Assembly: GCF_030505395.1 (NCBI RefSeq)
Contig: NZ_CP130044.1
Location: 2,899,001-2,963,000 of the forward strand
DNA: 64,000 bases
Reading direction: 5' to 3'
From: Asticcacaulis sp. ZE23SCel15
GTDB lineage: Bacteria > Pseudomonadota > Alphaproteobacteria > Caulobacterales > Caulobacteraceae
Below, one piece after another: positions 17,654-25,533 of this stretch. Both the position numbers and the translations under genes were made by a program. The notes under the pieces are model-generated. The model had not been told where the DNA came from. It ran no database searches and saw only the letters and a list, made by a program, of their open reading frames with translations. Every line of letters begins with the position of its first letter. Within the stretch, counting starts at the first letter, position 1.

Positions 17654-18082
17654 ATGGCGATAGTCAAACTGGCGCAGAGCGACGATGATATCCGCAGGTG
17701 CTTTCCGGTGATGAAAGCTTTGCGTCCGCATCTGCAAGACAATGAAGATTTGCTGGAGCGTGCCCGCCGCCAAATGTCAGAGAGTGGTTGGAGACTGGCC
17801 TATGTTGAGGATGACGGGCAGGTCGTTGCCTGCGCAGGGTTTCGCGTCCATGAATGGTTGGTGTCGGGCAAAATTCTCTATGTTGATGATTTGGTCAGCG
17901 CTCAGGATCAGCGCTCCAGAGGCTATGGCAAAGCTTTGCTCGATTGGTTGAAATCACAGGCAAAGTCCGAGGGTTGCACCCAATTACGTTTGGATAGCGG
18001 TACACATCGTACCCAGGCCCATCGTTTTTATTTCCGGGAAGGGCTGGTCATCAGTTCCTTCCATTTCGAAACCACGCTCTGA
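17654..18082 (+). CDS. GNAT-family N-acetyltransferase
   Basis: A 142-residue acetyltransferase with the GNAT fold. The acetyl-CoA loop is visible in DDLVSAQDQRSRGYGKALLDWL, where the RxxGxG/A type motif binds pyrophosphate. The substrate is unknown. It has a strong GGAGGG ribosome site, and its stop lies three bases from the ispDF start, so both may share a transcript. The promoter region lies between it and dusB on the other strand. Confidence 0.88.
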   Translation: MAIVKLAQSDDDIRRCFPVMKALRPHLQDNEDLLERARRQMSESGWRLAYVEDDGQVVACAGFRVHEWLVSGKILYVDDLVSAQDQRSRGYGKALLDWLKSQAKSEGCTQLRLDSGTHRTQAHRFYFREGLVISSFHFETTL

Positions 18083-18085
18083 GCC

Positions 18086-19234
18086 ATGACATTTAAAGCC
18101 ATAATAGTTGCGGGCGGTTCTGGCACACGCTCAGGCGGACGTAAGCAATGGATGCCGCTCGCCGGCAAGCCAGTTCTGAACTGGTCCGTCGAAACCTTTG
18201 AAAATGCAGGCGCTTCGGAAATTGCCATTGTTGTCCCCGAAGACGATGTGGCCAAAGCGCAAGCTGAGTTTCCCAATGCCACGGTGACACCGGGGGGCAG
18301 CACACGCGCCCAATCCGTTCAGGCCGGATTAAAGGCTCTGAAGGCAGCCGATGATGACATTGTCATGATCCATGATGCCGCGCGCCCGCTACTTACTGGT
18401 CCGCTCATCGAGTCTTTGCTATTGCGCATGCAGACGACAAGGGCGGTCATATTGGCTTTGCCGGTAACGGATTTGTTGAAAAAAACTGATCATGACACCA
18501 TTACAAACGCCCCACCACGCGAACATCTGTGGCGTGCTCAGACACCGCAGGCCTTTCGCTACGGTGATATCGTCCGGGCTTATCAGGCATGGCCGAACGG
18601 TCAGGAGCCCACGGATGACGCCATTGTGGCCGATCACGCAGGCATAAGGGTTGAGGTGGTCGAAGGCTCTATGCGCCTCCACAAACTTACCTACAAAGAC
18701 GATTTTGAGTTATTGGAGGCGTTGATCATGTCCGAAACCCAAACCCAGATGCGTGTCGGTCAAGGCTTTGATGCGCATCGCTGGAGGGACGGCGAAAGCG
18801 TGTGGTTGTGCGGTGTTGAAATTCCTCACGATAAAACCCTGATTGGGCATTCGGATGCCGATGCCGGACTTCATGCCCTGACCGATGCGATTTTAGGGGC
18901 TGTGGGCCTAGGTGATATCGGCGATCATTTTCCGCCAACTGATCCGCAGTGGAAAGGCGCGCCATCTGATCTGTTTCTGAAACACGCCGTCACCCTGGTT
19001 CGTCAAAACGGTGGGCGGCTGGTTAATGTTGATGTCACGCTGATCTGCGAACGGCCGAAGGTGAAGCCTCACCGCGAAGCCATGCGCGCCCGTTTGTCCG
19101 AAATCCTGTCTCTGCCGATGGATTGCATTAGTGTCAAAGCGACCACAACCGAAAAAATGGGGTTTACAGGTCGCGAAGAAGGCCTCGCGGCTCAGGCGAT
19201 CTGCCTTATTGAAATGCCTGTTGTTCGGGCTTGA
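18086..19234 (+). CDS. ispDF: Bifunctional IspD/IspF isoprenoid synthesis enzyme
   Basis: A 382-residue fusion acting in the MEP pathway. The IspD part (about 1-220) forms CDP-methylerythritol from MEP and CTP; it has VAGGSGTRSGGRKQWMPLAG and MIHDAARPLL. The IspF part (about 225-382) forms the cyclic diphosphate; it has RVGQGFDAHRW, GHSDADAGLHALTDAILGA and TEKMGFTGREEGLAAQA with the zinc ligands Asp and His. The fusion is known in alpha- and epsilonproteobacteria. The pathway's IspE step is not encoded in this window. Confidence 0.95.
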   Translation: MTFKAIIVAGGSGTRSGGRKQWMPLAGKPVLNWSVETFENAGASEIAIVVPEDDVAKAQAEFPNATVTPGGSTRAQSVQAGLKALKAADDDIVMIHDAARPLLTGPLIESLLLRMQTTRAVILALPVTDLLKKTDHDTITNAPPREHLWRAQTPQAFRYGDIVRAYQAWPNGQEPTDDAIVADHAGIRVEVVEGSMRLHKLTYKDDFELLEALIMSETQTQMRVGQGFDAHRWRDGESVWLCGVEIPHDKTLIGHSDADAGLHALTDAILGAVGLGDIGDHFPPTDPQWKGAPSDLFLKHAVTLVRQNGGRLVNVDVTLICERPKVKPHREAMRARLSEILSLPMDCISVKATTTEKMGFTGREEGLAAQAICLIEMPVVRA

Positions 19235-19285
19235 TAATTTATAATGGTTGGTTCTTGCTAACCATTGAATTTATAAGGGTATTAT

Positions 19286-19300
19286 TGAGAAACATTCTCA
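19286..19300. promoter_or_regulatory. Fur-box-like site upstream of sodB
   Basis: TGAGAAACATTCTCA differs by one base from the classical 7-1-7 Fur site TGAGAATCATTCTCA. It lies 87 bases before the sodB ATG, within an AT-rich stretch with TATAAT- and TATAAG-like boxes upstream. Regulation by Fur would fit an iron-containing superoxide dismutase. The site is read directly, the regulator is inferred. Confidence 0.55.
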
Positions 19301-19386
19301 CTAGATAATGCCTTGTATTCAAATTTTCGCGCCAATATATGTGTGGGGATATTAGCGTTTATCCTCACACACGAAAGCAGGTCGTC

Positions 19387-19998
19387 ATGGCATTCGAACT
19401 CCCCCCCCTTCCCTACGCGGCTGATGCGCTTGAGCCTTATATGACGGCCAATACCTTCAGCTTCCACCACGCCAAACACCATAAGGCCTATGTTGATAAC
19501 CTCAACAAGCTGATCGCGGGCACGCCGTTTGAAGGCAAGTCTCTGGTCGATATCGTTAAGGAATCCGAAGGCACCAATGCCGGTGTGTTCAACAACTCGG
19601 CTCAGGTCTGGAACCACACCTTTTTCTGGTCATCCATGACGCCTAACGGTGGCGGCAAGCCAACCGGCAAGATCGCTGAAAAGATCGACGCCGATTTTGG
19701 TGGGTATGACGCTTTTGCTGAAGCGTTTAAAACTGCAGGCGCCACTCAGTTTGGTTCTGGTTGGGCCTGGCTGGTTCTGGGCGCCGAGGGCAAGCTTAAA
19801 ATCGTGAAGACGGGCAATGCCGAAACGCCGTTCACCAAGGGCGATAAGCCCTTGCTGACGCTGGACGTATGGGAACATGCCTATTATCTCGATTACCAAA
19901 ACCTGCGTCCTAAGTTCATCGAGACCTTCCTCGATAAGCTGGTGAACTGGGAATTTGCCAATGCCAATCTGGATGCGCCCCTGCATCCCGGCGTTTAA
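19387..19998 (+). CDS. sodB: Superoxide dismutase, iron type
   Basis: A 203-residue dismutase that converts superoxide to oxygen and hydrogen peroxide. The metal ligands are His27 ([11 protein letters not shown]), His77 (QVWNHTFFW), Asp160 and His164 ([14 protein letters not shown]). Gln73 in SAQVWNH is the position that marks iron-type enzymes. ATG at 19387 gives the usual MAFELPxLPY start; the reading from 19339 is too long. A Fur-like box lies upstream and a terminator follows 27 bases after the stop, so it is a single-gene unit. Confidence 0.94.
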   Translation: MAFELPPLPYAADALEPYMTANTFSFHHAKHHKAYVDNLNKLIAGTPFEGKSLVDIVKESEGTNAGVFNNSAQVWNHTFFWSSMTPNGGGKPTGKIAEKIDADFGGYDAFAEAFKTAGATQFGSGWAWLVLGAEGKLKIVKTGNAETPFTKGDKPLLTLDVWEHAYYLDYQNLRPKFIETFLDKLVNWEFANANLDAPLHPGV

Positions 19999-20024
19999 TA
20001 CCTTAAGCACACAATATCTTTACG

Positions 20025-20052
20025 AGAGCGGGGCCAAAACCCCGCTCTTTTT
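20025..20052 (+). terminator. Intrinsic terminator of sodB
   Basis: The stem AGAGCGGGG (20025-20033) and CCCCGCTCT (20040-20048), with loop CCAAAA, is followed by a run of T residues. Confidence 0.9.
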
Positions 20053-20110
20053 CTTTGATGCCTGTGGTATGTCTCTAAGATAGCCCAAAGATATCTAAGG
20101 ATGTTTTACG

Positions 20111-20638
20111 ATGACCGAAAATCTGTCTCCGCTTTATAGTCTGGCTGGTGATGTGGTGGCCGAAGCCAAGCTTAAGCGTAAGGTGCTGACAACGGCTGAA
20201 AGCTGCACCGGCGGGCTTATTGCCGGTGCGATCACCTCAATACCAGGGGCATCCGATATATATAACGAAGGCTATGTGACCTATTCCAACGTCGCCAAAA
20301 CCAAGCTTTTAGGGGTATTGCCAAAAATTCTGGATACGCATGGGGCGGTCAGTTTAGAGACCGCCTACGCTATGGCCGAAGGCGCATTGAAACACGCCAA
20401 TGCGGACATAGCGATAAGTGTGACAGGCATCGCAGGCCCTGCGGGCGGGACAGCCTTAAAACCCGTTGGGATGGTGTGTTTTGGCCTAAGCTTCAAAGGT
20501 ACGGACGGTGAGCCGCAAACCATGAGCCATGTCCATTATTTTGAGGATAAGGGCCGCCATTATATTCGCGAAGAAAGCGTACAATTTGCTTTAAAATGGG
20601 CCTATGATCATTTGAAAACACTGGATTTACCGGCGTAA
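20111..20638 (+). CDS. pncC: Nicotinamide-nucleotide amidohydrolase (CinA C-terminal family)
   Basis: A 175-residue enzyme that deamidates nicotinamide mononucleotide for NAD recycling. The single CinA C-terminal domain shows LTTAESCTGGLIAGAIT near the start with the catalytic Ser/Thr cluster, GYVTYSNVAKTKLLGV and ISVTGIAGPAGGTALKPVG. There is no N-terminal MoCF domain, so it is the short PncC form. An AAGGA ribosome site precedes the ATG. It converges on the COQ10-like gene with nine bases between stops. Confidence 0.9.
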   Translation: MTENLSPLYSLAGDVVAEAKLKRKVLTTAESCTGGLIAGAITSIPGASDIYNEGYVTYSNVAKTKLLGVLPKILDTHGAVSLETAYAMAEGALKHANADIAISVTGIAGPAGGTALKPVGMVCFGLSFKGTDGEPQTMSHVHYFEDKGRHYIREESVQFALKWAYDHLKTLDLPA

Positions 20639-20647
20639 GTCGTAACC

Positions 20648-21115
20648 TTAAACGGTAGGATACAGCGCTTGGGCGCGGCCTTCAAAACAGGCCATGAGTT
20701 TTGACACGGCCTTATCGAAATTGGCCCGCAAAAAACCATCCAGAAATGGGTTTTTAAACTCAAAATCGATATTGAAGTCGATCGCGGCACCCACCTTGCC
20801 ATTGCTCATGGTGTGGTCTGAAAATTTCCAGGTGCAGTGCAGCCGCTTAAACGGGCCTTTGAGCAGTACGATATCAATCGTCTTATTTTCACTAAAGCGT
20901 GTCACGCGGGTCGTAAAACGCTCCGTCAGAAAGCTAAACCCCACGGCCACATCCGCATCAAACCGGGTGATGTCGTCGCTGGGACGTGACACATTAAACG
21001 TCCGCAGGCTGTTTATCCACGGCACGAACTCAGGATAACGCTCAACATCTCCGACCATCTCAAACAGCTTGTCGGCAGAAAAAGGTAAAACGCGGTTTAA
21101 ATGAAACTTTGCCAC
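20648..21115 (-). CDS. COQ10/RatA-like START-domain protein
   Basis: A 155-residue polyketide cyclase/START-fold protein. It has the family signs FHLNRVLPFSADKLFEMVGDVERYPEFVPW, LLKGPFKRLHCTWKF and NPFLDGFLRANFDKAVSKLMACFE. Mitochondrial Coq10 relatives bind ubiquinone or help its use; E. coli RatA has been called a toxin, but the alphaproteobacterial members next to lipA are usually listed as ubiquinone-binding. The gene follows lipA by ten bases, so it is probably read with it. Confidence 0.88.
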   Translation of the reverse strand: MAKFHLNRVLPFSADKLFEMVGDVERYPEFVPWINSLRTFNVSRPSDDITRFDADVAVGFSFLTERFTTRVTRFSENKTIDIVLLKGPFKRLHCTWKFSDHTMSNGKVGAAIDFNIDFEFKNPFLDGFLRANFDKAVSKLMACFEGRAQALYPTV

Positions 21116-21125
21116 TGAAACTTCC

Positions 21126-22124
21126 TTAGCGACCGGTCAGGGCCGCACGCGCGGTTCTTAGACGTTCGAAATCTTCGCCTGCGTGGTGTGAAGACCGGGT
21201 TAACGGGCTTGATGAGACCATAAGGAAGCCCTTGGCGCGCGCAATCGATTCATAGGTTTTGAACTCGTCGGGCGATACGAAGCGATCAATCGCTGCGTGT
21301 TTACGGGTCGGCTGAAGATACTGACCGATCGTAATAAAATCGACGCCGGCCGAGCGCATGTCATCCATAACCTGCATGACTTCTTCTTTGGATTCACCAA
21401 GGCCAACCATAATGCCGGACTTAGTGAACTGCTGCGGATCGCGTTCCTTCACCCGCTCCAGCAAACGAAGGGAATGATAATAGCGCGCACCAGGCCGGAT
21501 TTTCAGATAATTGCGCGGCACAGTCTCTAAGTTATGATTGAAAACGTCCGGCTTGGCGTCAATGACGATTTCCGCCGCGCCGTCTTTACGAAGGAAATCA
21601 GGCGTCAGAATCTCAATCGTCGTTTTTGGCGATTGCAGGCGGATCTGACGGATGACTTCGGCAAAATGCTGCGCGCCCCCATCGCTAAGGTCATCACGAT
21701 CCACAGAGGTAATAACAACGTGAGACAGGCCCATCTTGGCCACGGTCATGCCGACACGGTTCGGCTCATCATGATCAAGCGGCGCAGGCATGCCGGTTTT
21801 GACGTTGCAGAAGGCGCAGGCCCGCGTACAGGTATCGCCCATAATCATTAGGGTGGCGTGGTTTTTGGTCCAGCATTCCCCGATATTCGGACAGGCCGCT
21901 TCTTCACACACGGTCACCAGCTTGGCATCGCGCACGATCTTGCGGGTTTCGTTATAACCCGCCGAGCCCGGTGCCTTGACCCGCAGCCAGTCCGGTTTTT
22001 TCAGAATCGGTGATTCCGGGCGATTCTGTTTTTCAGGGTGACGCAATTCCCGTACCGCGGGGGCGGCTTCGGTATCCGGAGCGCTTACGGCAGCATTGCC
22101 GAGCCGGTTGATGATCGTGACCAT
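21126..22124 (-). CDS. lipA: Lipoyl synthase
   Basis: A 332-residue radical SAM enzyme that inserts two sulfurs into protein-bound octanoyl chains to make lipoyl groups. The auxiliary cluster cysteines lie in [13 protein letters not shown] and the radical SAM cluster in [13 protein letters not shown]; the C-terminal RSSHHAGE with Ser completes the auxiliary site. Its products are used by PdhB, PdhC and other lipoyl proteins encoded in this window. The expected neighbour lpd is 6.9 kb away because a plus-strand block lies between. Confidence 0.97.
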   Translation of the reverse strand: MVTIINRLGNAAVSAPDTEAAPAVRELRHPEKQNRPESPILKKPDWLRVKAPGSAGYNETRKIVRDAKLVTVCEEAACPNIGECWTKNHATLMIMGDTCTRACAFCNVKTGMPAPLDHDEPNRVGMTVAKMGLSHVVITSVDRDDLSDGGAQHFAEVIRQIRLQSPKTTIEILTPDFLRKDGAAEIVIDAKPDVFNHNLETVPRNYLKIRPGARYYHSLRLLERVKERDPQQFTKSGIMVGLGESKEEVMQVMDDMRSAGVDFITIGQYLQPTRKHAAIDRFVSPDEFKTYESIARAKGFLMVSSSPLTRSSHHAGEDFERLRTARAALTGR

Positions 22125-22365
22125 TTCGCTCTACACAAACCTTAAGCGGCCACGACACATCTGCGGCCAGTTCATGTTTCTAATTGGTCTTTTTGCTGAT
22201 CAATATCAAGTCAAATAAACCGCGTACTCAGGCGGCGGTCAGTTTTCAGATCAAAAAGCGTGACAGGATAAAACACCCTGTAACAAAGCAGATAGCTAGA
22301 GAAAAGATTTGCCCCTATCATGCAATCGGGCCTGACAAATCCATGACTGATTCATACGGTGCACC

Positions 22366-23304
22366 ATGCGACTATTGCCAGCCATAGTGGCCCTGAGCGT
22401 GTTATGCGCCGCAGGGTGCGCTAAAAATCAGGATGACGCGCCGTATCCCCCCGACAAGGCCTTTGTCGACAGTCAAATCCCGCCGGGACTGTCGCCACAA
22501 TATTTTCCGCCTGCGGGATTCGTATGGAGCGGATTTAAAAGCGGCAACCTCCCTGAAGCCCGTTACGGTGTCGCGGCACCTCCGACTAACCCAAGGGCCG
22601 ACATACTGATTGTCGCGGATGCCCGGTTTCCAGCCGAAGCCTATTTCGAACTGGCCCGTGATCTGATTTCGCTGAACTATACGGTCTGGATATATGAGGC
22701 CCCCGGTCAAGGTGGCTCCGGACGCTATTTCCTGCAGGGCGACAAAATCCATACGCCTGATTTTGATTATAGCGTTCAAGCCGTTGAGGATTTGGTCAGT
22801 AAGGTCATTCGCCCGTCATCCGGTCGGCCCATCTATATTGTCGGCACGGGAACCGGCGCCCTGACCGCTCTGTCGATTGATCCCAAAACCATCCCCATTG
22901 GCGGCGTTATTGCATACTCACCCTATCTGCGCCCCCCGGAGTCCCCGCCAACAGTCTGGCGCGGCGAAAATGTGCCATCAGATGAGTGGGCGCAGACGGC
23001 GCATAAATGGCAAAGAGCTAATCCGGATTTACGCCTGCGCGAGGTTAGCCAAACCTGGCAAACCGAAATGGATAAGGCCGTAGGCAAAGTGACATCTCCG
23101 GGACTTAAAGGGTTGAGCTTTCGCCAAGAGGCTCCGCGACGGCTCATCATAACGGGCGAAGAGGCCGCGCCGCCGAATGATCCGGGGCGGATCTGTGCAG
23201 GCATTAAAATCTGCTCTTTCAAAAGAATATTTAAAAACAAAGACCTGAGCGCTGAAATTAATAAATTCATTGAACAGTCTCACACGCAGATCACATCACG
23301 CTGA
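22366..23304 (+). CDS. Alpha/beta-hydrolase-like lipoprotein, nucleophile Ser replaced
   Basis: A 312-residue predicted lipoprotein: signal segment RLLPAIVALSVLCAAGC with the lipobox Cys at about residue 18. The body is similar to serine hydrolases of the lysophospholipase (S33) type, with EAPGQGGSGRYF and the strand-turn-helix IYIVGTGTGALTALSID. The elbow that normally reads GxSxG is GTGTG, so the nucleophile Ser is Thr. The protein may be inactive or bind ligands, unless the fold assignment is wrong. It stops three bases before the next gene, an acyl-activating enzyme, so the pair is probably one transcript. Confidence 0.7.
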   Translation: MRLLPAIVALSVLCAAGCAKNQDDAPYPPDKAFVDSQIPPGLSPQYFPPAGFVWSGFKSGNLPEARYGVAAPPTNPRADILIVADARFPAEAYFELARDLISLNYTVWIYEAPGQGGSGRYFLQGDKIHTPDFDYSVQAVEDLVSKVIRPSSGRPIYIVGTGTGALTALSIDPKTIPIGGVIAYSPYLRPPESPPTVWRGENVPSDEWAQTAHKWQRANPDLRLREVSQTWQTEMDKAVGKVTSPGLKGLSFRQEAPRRLIITGEEAAPPNDPGRICAGIKICSFKRIFKNKDLSAEINKFIEQSHTQITSR

Positions 23305-23307
23305 AAT

Positions 23308-24981
23308 ATGGGTTGTCATAAACCTTTACCCATGGTGATGAATGAGGTTAAATTCAGGAAAACCGAAATAATACGGCCAGATGGCGTTTCGGAACCGATA
23401 TATTTATGGGAGCCACCGCGCATGGAGCGCAGCTTTAATGCGGAAGACGCCTCCGCCTCTCTCTTTGACGCTCTGATCAAAGCCAAAGCCACAATGGGGG
23501 CAGAGCGTGTTATTATCGAGGATCAGGAACGCCAGCCGATTACCTATAAAGAATTTTTTCGGCGCACCTTTGCCCTGGCTCGGCTTATCTCGAAACATAT
23601 CGGTTCTGAACCCCGAACCGGCCTGATGCTGCCGACCAGCATCGGCGGCGCCATGTCGTTTTTTGCACTTCATGCCAATGGCACGACGCCGGTTATGATC
23701 AATTTTACGTCTGGTCAGGCCAACATCAAGGCTGCGGTTAATTTAACACGCCTCACTACGATTTTGACCTCACGCCGGTTTGTAGAGCAGGCCAAGCTGG
23801 ATGAGTTGATTGAGGCCATGCAGGGCTATGTGAATGTCGTCTATCTGGATGATCTGCGCAAAAAAGTTACACTGGATGTAAAGGCCTACGCCCTGTGGGG
23901 ATCAATCTTCCCCAAGCTCGCGGCCCATAAGGCTAAACCTTCAGACCCTGGTGTTATTCTGTTCACCTCAGGCTCGTTCGGCAGTCCGCGCGGTGTGGTT
24001 TTAAGCCAAAGCAACCTGACCTCTAACGTCGCCCAACTGGACTGCCATATTGATATCAAGCGGGACTGGATCGCGTTCAATCCCATGCCAATATTCCATT
24101 CTCTGGGCTTGACGGGCGGGGTTCTGATGCCGCTGCTTCTGGGGCTCAGGTCGTTTCAATACCCCTCCCCGCTGCATGTGAAGCAGATTCCGTCGCTGAT
24201 AAAAGAAACTCAGGCATCACTGTTTTTTTCGACCGATACCTTCCTTAATCAGTATGCCCGAACGGCTGAGCCGGATGCCTTTGCCTCACTGGATTTCATC
24301 GTTTGCGGCGCCGAAAAAGTACGTGAAGAAACCCATCAACTGTTTAAAACCCAATTCGGGGGGGCGGAAATCCTCGAAGGCTATGGCGTTACTGAATCGT
24401 CTCCGGTCGTGGCGGTCAATAATCCGGCCCATAACCGACACGGCACGGTCGGCCAGCTTTTGCCGGGGATGAGCTACAGGCTCGACCCGGTTGAAGGCAT
24501 CGCCGTCGGCGGGCGTCTTTTCATCAAGGGCCCAAATATTATGGCGGGTTACCTGAATGAGGCTAATCCTGATATTATTGAAGCCCCAACGGATGGCTGG
24601 CACGATACGGGCGATATCGTCAATATTGATGACGAAGGCTATATCCACATACTTGGTCGTGTGAAACGGTTCGCTAAGATCGCCGGTGAAATGGTGTCCT
24701 TAACCGCCGTAGAGCGCATTGCCGAAGTCGTATGGCCGCAGAATCGCCATGCGGTGGTGGCCGTCGCGGATGATAAAAAAGGGGAGCGGCTGGTGCTGAT
24801 TACCGATCACTCGTCTGCCGATATTGCCACCCTGACCGATTGGGCAAAGGAAAATGGTGCGCCGGTTCTGGCGATCCCTAAAAAGATCCTCAAAGTTAAT
24901 GAGGTTCCGGTTTTAGGCTCAGGCAAGACCGACTACGTGACCCTCCAGAGACTGGCTGACATTGAGGTGCGTGCGGCGTAA
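23308..24981 (+). CDS. AMP-forming acyl-activating enzyme, acyl-ACP-synthetase (Aas) like
   Basis: About 557 residues of the ANL adenylating superfamily. Motifs: VILFTSGSFGSPRGVVLS (phosphate loop, variant), EGYGVTESSP, GWHDTGDIVNIDDEGYI followed by GRVKRF, and the C-terminal catalytic Lys in LGSGKTDY. The LGSGKTDYVTL end and the overall form resemble the synthetase half of Aas, which reacylates lysophosphatidylethanolamine, but no PlsC acyltransferase half is present. Next to a lysophospholipase-like gene this suggests phospholipid turnover, which is inferred. Starts at 23308, 23332 or 23338 are all possible. Confidence 0.8.
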   Translation: MGCHKPLPMVMNEVKFRKTEIIRPDGVSEPIYLWEPPRMERSFNAEDASASLFDALIKAKATMGAERVIIEDQERQPITYKEFFRRTFALARLISKHIGSEPRTGLMLPTSIGGAMSFFALHANGTTPVMINFTSGQANIKAAVNLTRLTTILTSRRFVEQAKLDELIEAMQGYVNVVYLDDLRKKVTLDVKAYALWGSIFPKLAAHKAKPSDPGVILFTSGSFGSPRGVVLSQSNLTSNVAQLDCHIDIKRDWIAFNPMPIFHSLGLTGGVLMPLLLGLRSFQYPSPLHVKQIPSLIKETQASLFFSTDTFLNQYARTAEPDAFASLDFIVCGAEKVREETHQLFKTQFGGAEILEGYGVTESSPVVAVNNPAHNRHGTVGQLLPGMSYRLDPVEGIAVGGRLFIKGPNIMAGYLNEANPDIIEAPTDGWHDTGDIVNIDDEGYIHILGRVKRFAKIAGEMVSLTAVERIAEVVWPQNRHAVVAVADDKKGERLVLITDHSSADIATLTDWAKENGAPVLAIPKKILKVNEVPVLGSGKTDYVTLQRLADIEVRAA

Positions 24982-24993
24982 TGCCGCATCGGT

Positions 24994-25009
24994 CAATACA
25001 TCTGTATTG
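24994..25009. promoter_or_regulatory. Palindrome upstream of the DUF2946/TonB operon promoter
   Basis: CAATACATCTGTATTG is a perfect inverted repeat of seven bases with a two-base spacer. It ends two bases before a good -35 box, so a bound protein could block or help RNA polymerase. The regulator is not known. Confidence 0.5.
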
Positions 25010-25011
25010 GC

Positions 25012-25040
25012 TTGACATCGCACATAAGCCACCGTCTAAA
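25012..25040 (+). promoter_or_regulatory. Sigma-70-type promoter of the DUF2946/TonB/PepSY operon
   Basis: TTGACA at 25012-25017, 17 bases of spacer, TCTAAA at 25035-25040. The -10 box lies only eight bases from the ATG at 25048, so a transcript from here would have almost no leader, or the first start codon may lie further in. Confidence 0.4.
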
Positions 25041-25047
25041 AGCGAAT

Positions 25048-25470
25048 ATGGCCAGATCACGACCACATCGGAGAGCTAATACCGCATCAGATACCCGTTT
25101 CTGGGCGTCTTTCGGCGTGGCGATCGCTCTGTTTTTGCAAGTCGTGTTCCCTACCCATGTCATGGCCATGTCGCGGGGTGGCGAAACCGTTTTCGTGATG
25201 TGCTCCGGCGATGGGGTTAATGCGCAACCGGTTGTCGATTACAACCTTACCGCCACACTCAAGGCCGAAGACTCAACCAAGACTCAAGGGCTAAAGTGCG
25301 CTGATTGCGTGTTGGCAACACTAACCGCCATAACGCCAGACCTGTCACATTTTGAGCCGGTTCAGTATCCGGCCATTGCCGCCATCGTTCCGTTTAACCG
25401 GGAGCATGAGCGGCCACAGTCTCAGGCACCTCCCCGCCCTCACTCCTGTGGCCCGCCCCACCACATCTGA
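25048..25470 (+). CDS. DUF2946-like small secreted or membrane protein
   Basis: About 140 residues from ATG 25048; an alternative TTG at 25012 lies inside the -35 box and is unlikely. One hydrophobic segment (about residues 23-38, with ASFGVAIALFLQVVFP) is followed by a short Cys-containing part, FVMCSGDG and LKCADCVLA, and a Pro/His-rich tail ending SCGPPHHI. The CxxC and C-terminal His are compatible with metal binding. DUF2946 genes are commonly found with TonB receptors for copper or other metals, and here a TonB receptor follows 63 bases on. Family assignment is moderately sure. Confidence 0.65.
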   Translation: MARSRPHRRANTASDTRFWASFGVAIALFLQVVFPTHVMAMSRGGETVFVMCSGDGVNAQPVVDYNLTATLKAEDSTKTQGLKCADCVLATLTAITPDLSHFEPVQYPAIAAIVPFNREHERPQSQAPPRPHSCGPPHHI

Positions 25471-25533
25471 AATCCATAACCTGCGTCCGGTCTTAACCGC
25501 GCGTGCCTATTCCTGTTTCAGATGTGAAATCCC

